Below, piece by piece: positions 1 through 10,919 of a stretch of 64,000 bases of DNA; the first letter of the stretch is position 1, and the number at the start of each line of letters is the position of its first letter. This DNA comes from Meandrina meandrites (Eukaryota; Cnidaria; Anthozoa; Scleractinia; Meandrinidae), in the NCBI GenBank assembly GCA_963693305.1, contig OY855904.1:19399496-19463495 (forward strand), read 5' to 3'. The notes beneath the pieces are model-generated. The model was not told where the DNA came from. It did no database searches and saw only the letters and a list, made by a program, of their open reading frames with translations. The position numbers and the translations under genes were made by a program.

Positions 1-632
1 GGAAGAGAACATTTTATTCATAAGTATGTACTTTCTCAATGGGATGTTGGATGTTCATCAGTGAATGTTTTTTTGGTGGGGGGAGGGGACAAAAAGAGGA
101 ACATTGAGTAAATTGGAGATCTCCTGGATTTGAAGCTAATAAACAAAGTTTCAAAGACTAAGTTTTTTGGTATGACTGATTCTATGACCACAAAGTGTGG
201 CGTGTCTGCAGGTGTTAACAGTATTAGATATTTTATAGAGATCAGTGACCACTAAGAACTTATTGACTGGCTCCAAGGGAAACAGTGAATTTTATTTCCC
301 CAAGATCCTCAGTGTAATTCACCACTAAATTTTCCTTCAGCTGAAAACGACATGAATTTATTCATTGTATAAATAATTTTTGTAGTTTAACTGTTGACTC
401 CCGAGTATGAACAAAACAATACCTAGCTTAGCTTTTGTCCACAACAACACATATGCATGCAAGTCCAAGGCTCAAGCTGTTGTTGCCCTTGGGATTTAGT
501 GAGTTTTGTTCACCCTAGGGAGTTATACAGTGCTGACGTGCATCAGGTGATACGTTCTCCCCCAATAGAAAACTGCATTTCAGTTGGGTGGTATAAAAAA
601 TATTCATAATTATTGCTATTTATAACACTGAC

Positions 633-2329
633 CTGATCCTGCATCTTTGCCGCACTGTATATCATGAAGGTGATCGCCCACCATAATGACACTCCTGGGA
701 TGCACTCCCCATTCCTTGCAAATGTGTAGGAGTGGAGCAGGGTCAGGTTTCGGTGGAGTGAAGTCACGAGTGAGAGACTGTGAAAGAATTAGTACACAGA
801 GTTAAATAATATTACAGTTACTGGAAGTTAAGTATATTTTCCACTATTTACCAGCCTTGAATTTTCAAGTTCAATGATAAAAGCATAAGAAATTGTTGTA
901 CCTTACCTAAAAAAGATTAAAACTAAACTAAATTTTTGCCAAACATTCTGTTGCCCTCACCCGAGAATGAATAATAATATAAAAAACGTAAGTCCCTGAG
1001 GGATACAATAAAAGGCATTTTAACTAATTTTTAATCTTTTTAGGTCAGATACAACAATTTTTTAAATCTTTTGTCATGAACACTGCATGAATGCCCAAAC
1101 AGTATATAATTATACAACTTTCAAGGACATTACAGGTTTTCTGGTCAAGTTACTGGCAGTCCCTCTGGACATACAGTAAACTCTAACTTGTGGCCACCAG
1201 GTTTGTATAATTGCCACTCTTGTCTGGCCTGAATAATTAAAATAAAGGCTATGTAACCAGATTTTGGTGCTCCAGTGGTGGCCAAACTAGCTGAGTTCTG
1301 CTGTACATCCATACCATCATTGTGGTACTGCCGCCTGGAATAAAATGGATGCTCTGGCCATGATCAAAATCAGTAGAAGTAACACCATAGGCACCATCTA
1401 CAACACTTTGGAGTAAAGGAGATACAAGAGATTTCTGTCCTATTTACAATCTAGGATAATGTTCAAATGCAAAACACAAATTAATAAGTCAAGTGAAAAA
1501 AATTCTCTAGTCAGACATTATAAATTTTGATGACACAACCTTTACCACATATAAAACTCTGCCATTTGTTTTCTCTGTTCCTTCAGTTTAGAATCAGTGC
1601 TTAACCAGAGCAAAACTCACTGGTCCTCTACATGTGTATCACTTCTCTTATCCATGCTACCTGATCAGACAGCAGCATTCTTTCTTATGACGGCATTTGG
1701 AGGTTAATATGCCCAGCAGCCCTGTTATTTCAAACCAACGGTACCATCATTTCCCTTAAGAGATGATGACAGTGGGTTCCTACTGTACGTAATCACGCTT
1801 GACCCCCCTTTATAAACAAAGTTGTAAAAAACTAAACTGATAGAATAGTTCTTACATGAGTCAGGGGACCACCATAATTATCAGGATGACCCAATAAGTC
1901 CAAAAACTGATCCACAGAAGCCTGCAAATTCCTTGTTATAAGAGCTCTTTTTAATCCACTCTGTGACAAGAATTTAAGCAGTTCAAACACGCCAGGTTGT
2001 AGCTTTGTATTCTGTCTTCCTTCCTCTTCAAACTCCTCTACCAGGCGCAGAGCCATTTCTTTTTCCCTTCCAGATTTTGAATTGCAGAATTTCAAGATAT
2101 CAACACCTTTAGGACACTGGAGGTCACTCCGAAGCTTAGCAAAGTCTAACACTGGTAATGTAAGGGTCCCATCCAAATCAAAAACAATGCCATGAACTGG
2201 AATAAGAGTAGGCTGGCTTTTTGCTTCAGTTTTTACACTTCGTCTAATTGAATAAGAAATTCCTTTAACTTTTCCATGCTTCAACATGACGACTTGTTTC
2301 CTCAGGAAACTGACAATTATTCCCAACAT
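633..2329 (-). CDS. HAD-superfamily hydrolase, left copy (3' exon outside window)
   Basis: Two exons are visible, 1856-2329 (158 codons from the ATG) and 633-777. They join in phase 0 after the dipeptide TH and leave a phase-1 donor at 632. All four HAD motifs are readable: DLDGT (nucleophile and acid Asp51/Asp53), the Thr of LITRN, the Lys of PPKPDP and the acidic VGDHLHD. The N-terminus is basic, so a mitochondrial presequence is possible but unproven. The family resembles small eukaryotic HAD phosphatases of unknown substrate. The last exon, seen at 27076-27209 in the right copy, would lie left of position 1. Compared with the right copy this one has Ile for Val before the DLDGT motif and Asp for Ala near residue 144. 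Whether it is expressed cannot be told. Confidence 0.85.
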
Positions 2330-2478
2330 TCATTCAAGATATTCCACGAAGTGCTGCTATTGGCAAAATCTATCAAACTTGAGAGATCAAAAAATGTTAA
2401 ATATGCTAAATTAGGGCATAAAATAACTCTTCATAACATACTACACCAAGTCACTTTCTGGAATGATCTGAAACTACC

Positions 2479-2633
2479 GGGGTGGATCTAGGGGGGTGCA
2501 GGGGGTTCGCACCCCCTCCCCTCCACTGGGCATATTCTGCAAAAAAGGAAAGGGAAAAAAAGGTGCATGGGTCCCCTCCTAAGAAAAATCCTGGATGTGC
2601 ACCCCTCCTAAGAAAAATCCTACATCCACCCCT
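2479..2633. mobile_element. Short MITE with GGGGTGGAT termini
   Basis: The block starts GGGGTGGATCTAGG and ends CCTACATCCACCCC, an imperfect terminal inverted repeat. It contains a short internal direct repeat (CCTCCTAAGAAAAATCCT twice). It is shared by both copies of the duplication (30029-30183), so it inserted before the duplication. No coding capacity. Confidence 0.6.
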
Positions 2634-3407
2634 AAGCATTTCCATTTGGCTATTCTTGGAATGTGTATCTGTGGGCAACTTTTCACCCCACTGAGAATGA
2701 AGGTCATTTGAAATTAAATTGTCGGGGGGGGGGGGGAGGGTTTCTTTGATAGCCGGCTGTATAAACATGGTATCCTTTAATGCAGTGATACATGTACAGA
2801 AACTTATGGAGTTGCCAGGGAACTCTAAAACAGTGAGACTTATACAGGATTTGTTAAGCCTGGGTGTCAAACCATGTTCTCTGAGTATTTCTGAGCTTGC
2901 GTGCACTCGAGCTCGAGAACAGAAGCAATTGTCTTTCACCAGAATCTTTCCTGAAACTGCGTAGTTGCTGTTTAATTTGCTAAGAGGTCTTTCCGTGCAA
3001 TTCTTTCATCCTCAGTAACATATTTACTACAATATATTCGTCAAAAACGGAAATAAAAGACATGATTTCTGCAGAGATCATCATCCACACTTACTTAACA
3101 ACAACTTTCAACCACCAACCTCGCTCTCAGATCAAAACGAGCCAAATAGTAGGGGTAGGGAAGGTGGAATTCCAAAAGGACACTCCTTTAACAACAAATG
3201 AACTTACGATGTAAAAGAACGTTAATGTTTTGTGAAAATATATCAGAATCGATAATCATAAATCTCAATAAGGACTGTTAGGAAAATACGTTATTCTAAT
3301 CTGACTCTTTACCGTTCGTTAACCTGCCCCACCTCACCCCGCTTCGTCGTAGATGTTACTGACAGAGAATTCCTGGGTCGAGAAAAAGGAGCGCGCTAAG
3401 TTTCAAA

Positions 3408-4806
3408 ATGGCGGCAATCACTGAAGAGACATGTTTGGAATCGAATTCTTTATCGGAAAAGGACAGTTCATCCTTTGAGAGACAGGAAGAGAGCGAGGGA
3501 AGATGCATGGTATTCTTTAGAAAAGTAATGAAGAAATGCTTGGACAAAATTATGGCTGCTGGAAGGTGAGTCGCAAAGAATAAAATTAATATAAACATCG
3601 TACGTCAAACGTCGACTGTACATGTGTTTATAATTACCAAATCAGCGAGCAAATCAGTAACCGAAATTTAGCTGCAAATTTGTGCAGGAGTTTTTTTCTT
3701 AATCTCTGTTATCCATGTTCAATTATAATTACCTTGTCTGTAATGTTTAATAACTGCAGCCAGGAGAAGTTTGCCACCTGTTTCACTGCAATGAAAGAAA
3801 GAAACCCAGCTGAATTCAAAAGTGTCACTGAACAACTGATGCAACACCTTCAGAACAACATAGAGGTACGTTTATTGTGGCCAAAATATACTGAGCCCCC
3901 ATCAGGTATTTGAGATGCAACAGGTGTGAAAAGTGTGGTTACCCCTAGGATTCCTCTCCAGTCAACTCTCTATTAACGGACACCTAGTGTTGGTCCCGTT
4001 CCTGCCGTTTTTCAGTCATTTTACAGTAACTAAACTTCCTGTAAGACGGACACCTCTCTTAAACGGACAATTGGAGCCAGTCCCGACGGTGTCCATCTTA
4101 GAGAGAGTTGACTGTACTCCATAATTCTAACTTCCACCCCCCCCCCCCCCCCCCCCCCAGAGGGGTTGGAACCCCTTGGATGCAAACTTCAAAGGTGCCA
4201 ACCTTACACAAGTAGGAGTAACAACTGACTTTTATTGAATATTTCACTCATCATAGTCGGGTCTAGTTAAAGTTAATATACTTGGCATAAAGCGATATTC
4301 TACAGAGCCATGATTAACTATGATAAATGATTTGGTAAGCATGCGGTAACATTGGTCATGATATTGGAGCACATATTCTAACATCCATGCCCTGCTCTTC
4401 AAAGTACCACCACTGCTTAATATCATGTAATGCAACCGCCAACGAGGTAATTGTGAACCAATCACAAGTACGCTTGAAGACGACAAACCCGCTAAAAACA
4501 CAAACGCCAAACAGGTTGCAAAAAGGAAGCTGCAACAAACCATGTGAGCCTGCACTTGAACAGGTGACCGCTGGCCAATGAGTGCCCGCTAGCTCGTGGC
4601 GGTTAACTTTGTTAAATGTCATTTAACTAAATTTTAACTGGTCGTGGTTCTAGATATACATTTGTTTAACATCCTGTTTTTTTGTGCTTTGGTTATAGAA
4701 AGAGATTGATTTGATGATTAAACAGGAGGATCTGGTATATTTCTTCAATGAGCTTGATCGTATTGTTGCAGCCTCTGATAAAGAAGACTCACAACCTGCT
4801 TGGTGA
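3408..4806 (+). pseudogene. PMF1: Truncated NNF1/PMF1 (left copy, exons 1-3 only)
   Basis: Exons 3408-3565, 3760-3865 and 4699-4802 match exons 1-3 of the intact gene at 30970-34562, with consensus splice sites. Exons 4-6 are absent because homology to the right copy stops near 5550. If intron 3 were retained, translation would end at TGA 4804-4806 and give a 123-aa protein. That product has the first helices but lacks the C-terminal coiled-coil part that NNF1 family members use within the MIS12 complex. The start codon lies in a TTTCAAAATGGCGGC context resembling a YY1 site. It is called a pseudogene because it cannot encode the full protein. A truncated or dominant-negative product is conceivable but speculative. 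Confidence 0.8.
3959..4114. mobile_element. 156-bp pogo/Tigger-like MITE, left copy only
   Basis: Termini CAGTCAACTCTCT and AGAGAGTTGACTG form inverted repeats, followed inward by ACGGACACC / GGTGTCC. The right copy of the duplication lacks this segment: its sequence runs from GGATTCCTC straight to TACTCCATAATTC. That makes a natural empty site, with a TA target, in intron 2 of PMF1. The left-hand TA reads TC in the filled site, so one target copy appears mutated. Confidence 0.85.
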
Positions 4807-5762
4807 TTATTCCTCAAATAATATATTATAATATTCAAAACTAATGTACATAATGTCATATTTAACAATTTCAAGAGTTCTATTTTAACAAAACAGTGAT
4901 AAACAGTTAAGCTCTCTTTACAATGTTGACAAGAAGAATAAGGACAAGGAGACCACAAGCAGCACGCTTACAATGTACAAGATCAGTTTACTGTTCTAAA
5001 GAAATGCCACACAAAGCTGGATAATTTGTTTGATTTACGAGATGCTATAAATCTGGAATGTAAAACCAAAACTTAACAACCAATCGATTCTGTCCATGCT
5101 CAAATGTTTACATAATAATTGACTATGTAAATAGACTTCACACTTTGTTCTATTGTTTCGTTCTATTTGATAATGATGACATGGAGTCAATGAAACATCC
5201 TTTATTTTCTTGTCACTAATTTTTATCCTTAAATGTTTCACAAAACATTTTGTTTTTCTAAATCTGAGACTAAGGGAGTAAACATTTTGTTTAAATTAAT
5301 TTCCATCATAGACTCTTTGCAAAAATGGCTGCCAATTTAACATTCTTTTGTTCACAATTAAACTAGCCTCACTAACCTTGTTCTAAATTACAGTAGGCTA
5401 ATTTAGTTACATACAAATTTTAATTTGCAGCCATTTTTGCACAGGGTCTATTACTTTAACTGTTCCTCATATTTTTTGAAGCAGTGTTATATTTTACCAT
5501 GATGACGTTTTTGACAGTTGACACAAAATAACAATAGCAACATTGTAACAATTCATTTTTTATTGACGTTGTAAAGTAAATTCATTTTGGTGTAATGAGT
5601 ATGTGAAAGACACATACACACAACTGCGGATTAAAGATGAAATTAATGAAATGATCCTTGCAGTGTGTAAGCAATTTAAACAAAAAGCCTTCCGTGGGGG
5701 GTATGGATCATATTTTCTGGAACTACACAATACAAAAAAACATCTAAACACTGCCAACTAAC

Positions 5763-7359
5763 CTTTGCCTCCTTCCCTTTTCCAAATGGACATCAATGCA
5801 TGCCGCATACTATTATATCCATAACATCCACTCTGCAATCAAAACAATAATACAAACTTTTAAATTTATATCTACTCTATTTTCTTACGGCAACTGTGAT
5901 GATTACTATTTGACTCATAAGATTTAAGCCCAGACTGTACGGACACAGTCTACAGTTTGACAAAATCATATTTTTCAGCTTCTAGCAACATATTTCCAAA
6001 CACAATTTTTATGTATTGTAATAATGTAGAAATTGAAGCTTATGTAGTGGATTTGTAGTCTTTTTTTTTGTTAAGTGGTACATTGTTTTCAATCAAAACA
6101 CACTTTTTACCCTCTAAAACATACCTCAAACCTTGTTTTTACTACTGTGACCGGCAAAAGAGTGATTCCTGCTAATGTTCTTGCACAGGCTCCCAATATA
6201 ACTGACTCTCCCATTGTTCTTTCCTCGCTGCAACAAAATTGAAAGCAAATTTTAAATTATAATGGTATCCACGGCATTGGACAACACAGGAAACTAGTTA
6301 TCGATTGTAATGCACCTGTCTGGGGCTTAACATTGACAGGTGCATAACTCCTGCACCAGCCCAAAAGTTAATATTGATTTTTCTTGCCATGAGCATAGAT
6401 ATACAATGAACTGATCAGTCGTCCCAATTACAACATGGCACACACGTTGTGATTGACACATTTTTCGCATTCTAATCGTTCTTTATGGAAGATCAAATTT
6501 ACAACTTCCAGTATAAAGGTGGCGGGCAAACAACACACACACCGCTGGTCACTGTCAAGATAAGTGTTGCAGGCCTCTCTTGGGCCTGCAATAACTTCCT
6601 TCACTGAGATAGGAGATATGCCAAGGCTGAAAAAAGGTAGAAAATTTGTAGCTGGATTAAAAATGGATGGATCTAGGCACTGGGGCATTTGCATTAATTA
6701 GCATGGTTTACGGGCAAGCAAAGGATGTGAAACACCAACCTGGTGAACTGTGTCAGACCATGGAGAGCACAGAAATACATCCCTATGCCAGGAACACATC
6801 TCCACAACGACTGCAATGAAATGAGGAAAATAGAGTATAAACATTGGAAAACCAAATGGGAACTCCATGCGGTTCTAGTGTATTAAGATTGAAAAAATTC
6901 AACTCACCGGAACAAGGCCTCTCCACAGCCCAACGACGTGTTCCCTTCTGGCAACAGAGTAAAATGTGTACAGCATGCCATTGCTACCGCTGTCGATAGA
7001 CAAATAAATATAATAATCAGTACTTGAAAACTGGATTGAACAACACACACGGTAGTCTTTTGTGCTCTAAATATTCTGTAGATATCTACCCTAACTTTAT
7101 CCGCCCAGCTGGAGTTAGAGCAGTGCCTTCGACTTGCAAGCGGGTTTTCACTAGATCAAATGGCTGAAATAACAACGTAGAGCAGGTGCCGCTCAAAGAA
7201 CCGGCAATGAAAGCCTTCACCAAGGATGTCTGCAAGAAAAACAAAAACACACAATTGTCAATATCGACTGACAGAAAAACACGATTTTTGCATGTCGGTT
7301 GGTTCTTATCGGTATCTGATCGTTAAACTTACATCATGTTTACGACCGCTTCGACCCAT
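5763..7359 (-). pseudogene. SLC25A38: Mitochondrial glycine carrier SLC25A38, 3'-truncated
   Basis: Six exons join in frame: 7333-7359 (ATG, 9 codons), 7090-7229, 6908-6989, 6740-6810, 6125-6227 and 5763-5832. They give 164 residues that follow the SLC25A38/Hem25 pattern. The first carrier signature is PFDLVKTR (residues 32-39) after [14 protein letters not shown]. Then come GLWRGLVP and SLWRCVPGIGMYF, and the second signature PVTVVKTR (132-139) followed by FESGCYGYNSMRHAL. The family imports glycine into mitochondria for heme synthesis and normally has about 300 residues with three carrier repeats. Here repeat 2 is cut near its middle and repeat 3 is missing. Downstream sequence (5560-5762) shows no continuation, and the duplicated HAD-PMF1 block begins there. 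The gene is either broken in this genome or mis-joined in the assembly. The GT donor at 5762 is intact. Confidence 0.88.
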
Positions 7360-8480
7360 TCAATCGAAGATCCAAGTATGTATTAAATTAATTTTCGTCT
7401 TTACTTTGACTGATCTTCCTGTGAGGAAAAACAAGCCCGAGTAGAAATTTGCTAGGCGCGAACTTCCGTTACTCAAGGTCGCCAACTGGACATGATCTCT
7501 GGTCGATTGATGTTCGATTCACGTGCCTTCCTTCGACAACAATAATCTACGCAAAATGTTCACGAATTCAGGTGTAAAATATCAAAAATATTAACCACGA
7601 CAGGACTAGCTTCCAATCTGTTTATACAGAGACAACTTCAACGCGAAATTCCTTACGAAAAGTACATTTCTTGCTACGTTTTCCCCGACAAACAAGTTCC
7701 CCAAGCCTGTTTTTGTCACGGGATTTCGGTGACGCAATGGGAATTTCGAGATCTTATTGGCCAATGTAAGGCGTGCGGATTGGCGCGGAATTTGATTCCG
7801 CCAAATATGGAACGCACATGTTCCAAATATGGGTCACGCTTTCCCAAATACGGGAAAGTGCCAAATAAGGGTCACGATTCTACTTAAACAGCACGTGGCC
7901 CAGCACGTGTGGGATAAACACAATCCAAGGAATTTTCAATGAGGCGACTGATCTCTCTTTAATACAAAACGGGCGCCGTTCGACTTTATATATCTAGAGG
8001 TCTTTATAGATATCTTTATGGACTTTATGTGAGAATATGTGAGTGTGCTCACGATCCATACGAATTTTGATTTTCTCAGTTTTCTCTGCCCGTCTTCAAC
8101 ACATTCGGGGGTGGAAGCGGAATCATTGGACTTTGGATATTGGCCATGTTCTAAACGAGCAGGGGACTGGGTACGAATATTAGAAATCGATTGAACTGAA
8201 CAATAGAGCCCGTCATGTGAAAGAGCATCCAAACATTAGCAAGTTTACCAAATTTGAGAGTTATTGGTTAAAACACAAAGGCATGGTACACTTTTCAAAA
8301 TTGCTAAAATAAGAGAGCTCAGTAAGGACGCCTGTTCCTCCAAACCATACTAAGCTATCTAATTTGTCATTGCTTTCATCCCAGTTTTGAAAATAACTTC
8401 ACTGTGTGTAACATACCGTAATCACGGTCAAGTTGATAGGTAAGGGATGAAGATTTGAATCGCGTTTTCAGTGTTTTCCT
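7360..8480. other. Spacer upstream of SLC25A38, no gene seen
   Basis: The first ~150 bases should hold the SLC25A38 promoter; no TATA box is obvious. Around 7800-7880 a short motif of the type CCAAATAnGG recurs four times with GGGTCACG between. A 98-codon open frame on the minus strand (7936-8232) shows no recognisable domain and is probably chance. Confidence 0.5.
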
Positions 8481-8483
8481 GTA

Positions 8484-8530
8484 GGGGGGTCTGGGGGCAT
8501 GCTCCCCCAGAAAATTTTGAAAATTAGGCA
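8484..8530. repeat. Dispersed repeat core with GGGGGCATG block
   Basis: The block GGGGTCTGGGGGCATGCTCC followed by CCCAGAAAATTTTGAAAAT recurs with few changes at 45431-45472, inside a complete TIR element. This copy is therefore probably a relic of the same transposon family. Confidence 0.55.
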
Positions 8531-8945
8531 CTCGGAAATGCTATTTTCGGCCATTTCTGTGATATAACTGTTAAGAAGTTTCGTAGTTTGCATTCTATAT
8601 TCACACGCCTCCAATATCGATGGAAGCATATTCAGTTGTTTATATTCATGATTCTTTTAGCCATCTCTCCTTATTCATGTTTTAAACACGAAGATTCATG
8701 ACTCCTACCAATTTTACAGCTATCATTCATGATCCATGATTCCGCTTCCACCCCCCAAAACACATTGAAGCACTTACTTGGTGAAGATCAGGTTCCATGG
8801 CTGTACAAGTCGCCGAGTCAGTTCTAGCCCCTGTCATGAATGAATCCTCCATGAACTGGGCTGAAAAAAAAAATGATGTACATAACGCAACTTAATGATG
8901 ACTTCAACGAAATTAACTAACCGTTGGCCAGGGATTGCCTGCGAA

Positions 8946-9000
8946 CACAGCCGCCTCTCATCGCTCCCGGCCTGTGCCAAACGATGAGAGGCGGCTGTAT
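8946..9000. repeat. Perfect hairpin, 16-bp stem
   Basis: CAGCCGCCTCTCATCG is followed after about 18 bases by its exact reverse complement CGATGAGAGGCGGCTG. The flanks (GCCTGCGAACA and TATTCGCGAG) extend the pairing imperfectly, and CCTGTATTCGCAGGC appears again near 9495. It looks like the end or core of a small foldback element. Confidence 0.7.
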
Positions 9001-9009
9001 TCGCGAGTT

Positions 9010-9490
9010 CACCGGTTGACCGAGTCAACTCCGAGTCCGAGTCAAGTGGCCGAGTCACTAGTCAGCGGTTTGTTCATTACGAAAATTATAAAAGTTTGCT
9101 GCAGAGCATAAATATGGGTACGATAGTCCATAGTGTTTCCCTAACCAACAAATAAAAGCTAACGGCAAGCAAACGGGAGTGGAACTAGCCGCAAGCGAAC
9201 CGGAGTGGAACTAACCGCAAGCAAACCGGAATGGAGCTAACCGCAAGCAAGCAAACAGGAGTGGAACTAACCGCAAGCGAACCGGAATAGATCAAACCGA
9301 AACCAAACTGGGAAATCCAGGCCAAAAAATCCAACTCGAGCGTCTGCACTTTCTACTCGCCATCTTGTGAACGACTTGCGAAAGACAAAACCTCATGGTC
9401 TGAAGATTGAAAGGTATATTGCTGTCCAGTGACTCGGTCTGACTCGGACTCGGATGTGACTCGGGCTCGGAGTTGACTCGGGAAATGGAA
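9010..9490. repeat. Element with GACTCGG clusters and a ~30-bp tandem array
   Basis: Clusters of GACTCGG/CCGAGTC at 9013-9057 and inverted at 9429-9482 bracket a tandem array at about 9163-9300. The array unit reads AACTAACCGCAAGCAAACCG plus GAGTGG, with 4-5 degenerate copies. The sequence before the array, CCCTAACCAACAAATAAAAG, and the unit itself recur at 34845-34930 inside a TIR element. Both are therefore probably remnants of one transposon family. Confidence 0.6.
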
Positions 9491-9499
9491 TAAGTCCTG

Positions 9500-10065
9500 T
9501 ATTCGCAGGCTAGGCCAGGGCTTTAGAGCTTTGAAAAACCGCCTTTCTCCCTCTATTCACCTTCCCTAGCGATCACCCTCCCTACCTATTGTACTTTCCA
9601 AACGCGACCGCTCCTCCGACTTAGCCTTGAGCGAAGACTCCCTAAATGGCATGTAAATGGTGGGGTATAGGGCACTAGCGGTAGGGAGCCTGTTCGACAA
9701 CCCCGCCCTGAAAAGTCAAGCACGGGGTCGCAGTTCCGTTTCGATGGAACTACAGTTATTTCCATTTCAAAACGGAAAATGGCAAAATGACTAATGACAG
9801 TAGATAGTAAGGCATGCCGATCAAGATGATTGATTAAGACGAGGGTAAATGGAACTAGTTATAAGCAAAAAACACCGAAAGAAAAACTGACAAAAATTGC
9901 TGTTCCATCAGCCTAATTTGCGCGTTGGCGTAGCTGAGGATTGGATTCTGTAGTGTAGCAAGTTTCAGTTACATATTCTACAAGGGTCATTGTTCCGTTG
10001 TTTGTTCCCTCCACAAAGAGAAGCCGTTCATGCAAGACCTTGAGAGAGCTGCTACCCGAACCGTT
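9500..10065. other. Spacer, nothing recognised
   Basis: No open reading frame or structured repeat is evident. The content is of mixed composition. Confidence 0.4.
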
Positions 10066-10078
10066 TGTTCAGTTAGGT

Positions 10079-10478
10079 ACAGTTCAGACGTCGTGCGTCT
10101 GTCGTAAAAGCACGACAGAAGTACGGCGTCTGAATCAAACTAAAAATTAAGTTCGGCAAAGCAATTAAGCTCGACAAGCTCTGTCGTGCTACACGACTCC
10201 GGCACGGCAGCGATTTAAACGTCGCGCTTCTGCCGTGCCAAACAAACTTCATAAATTATACCCGGGATTATATTGAATGTATTTTGACGGGGGTGGTTAC
10301 AGCGCCATTTTTGTTTAATCACCGCTGACTAATTGTTACCTGACTTCGGTAAATCCTGAATTTGGCACGACTCTGGCACGATGTCTGAATCAGAGTCGTG
10401 TTTGTACCGTATTACAGTCGAACCTATTCCGATTAAGTTTGGCACGGAAGAAGCACGACATCTGAGCTGAGCCACTGT
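10079..10478. mobile_element. Candidate MITE with TTCAGACG termini
   Basis: The left end ACAGTTCAGACGTCGTGC is matched in inverted orientation by GCACGACATCTGAGCTGAGC at the right. Internally GGCACGAC and CGTGCC words recur in both orientations, giving strong self-complementarity. A smaller element with related TTCAGACGCCGTA termini sits at 34160-34358. Confidence 0.55.
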
Positions 10479-10598
10479 CCTCAGTCGCTTATACTCGGTT
10501 CTGTGTTACGCAAATCGGGCACAAACATGACAAAGGACATATGAGGCTTAGCAGTTTCACAACTGACACAACTGGTGCGCCATAATAGCCGGCTTTTA

Positions 10599-10634
10599 CA
10601 GCCCCTCAGATCAGCTGCGTATCATGAGGGGCTG
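10599..10634. repeat. Short hairpin CAGCCCCTCA/TGAGGGGCTG
   Basis: A 10-bp perfect inverted repeat with a 16-base loop. Function unknown. No coding context, so a terminator role is not implied. Confidence 0.5.
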
Positions 10635-10768
10635 TCATACATGTCATACATAGGAATAAAAACTGCAGCAGTAACGTTGAAAACTTAAGTTTAGCCGGCT
10701 AGCTACAGTTGAGTTCTGTTATGAGTATTGCAGTATAGAGCACTCTGAATTACCTTTGACTAATCACT

Positions 10769-10912
10769 AGCCTGCGGGGCTGCGTAGCAAGCGTTCCCGT
10801 GCGAGAGAAGTGCTGTGTGTCGCGCGCGAGCGAAGATTCTGGTGGGGTCGCGTTTGGCTCTCACCCGACACACACCACTTCGCTCGTACGGGAACGCTTG
10901 CTACGCAGACTA
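10769..10912. mobile_element. ~140-bp palindromic MITE
   Basis: The left arm TGCGTAGCAAGCGTTCCCGT is the exact reverse complement of ACGGGAACGCTTGCTACGCA in the right arm. Pairing continues through GCGAG..AAGTG..TGTGTGTCG against CGACACACACCACTTCGCTC. It has no coding capacity and is a typical foldback MITE. Confidence 0.85.
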
Positions 10913-10919
10913 ACTAATG

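Larger units (their letters stand above)
1..5560. repeat. Segmental duplication, left copy (HAD-PMF1 block)
   Basis: This stretch matches 27546-33360 in the same orientation almost base for base. Position 1 corresponds to about 27546, so the copy continues beyond the left edge of the window. Differences are scattered substitutions, homopolymer length changes (a C run near 4136-4158, a G run near 2722-2737) and a few discrete indels, including a 156-bp MITE present only here. Similarity ends near 5550, just before the 3' side of the SLC25A38 fragment. It could be a true tandem/segmental duplication or two alleles placed in series by an assembler. Confidence 0.95.

Noticed and set aside
2451..2964. 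Overlapping 162-, 70- and 81-codon frames on both strands
   Set aside because: They cross a MITE and a poly-G tract, the frames change between the two duplicated copies, and no domain or splice pattern supports them.
4244..4622. 103- and 88-codon minus-strand frames and a plus-strand frame in PMF1 intron 2
   Set aside because: Not conserved in the right copy, where insertions destroy them. Intronic chance frames.
7936..8232. 98-codon minus-strand frame
   Set aside because: No recognisable domain, low complexity at the end and no supporting splice structure.
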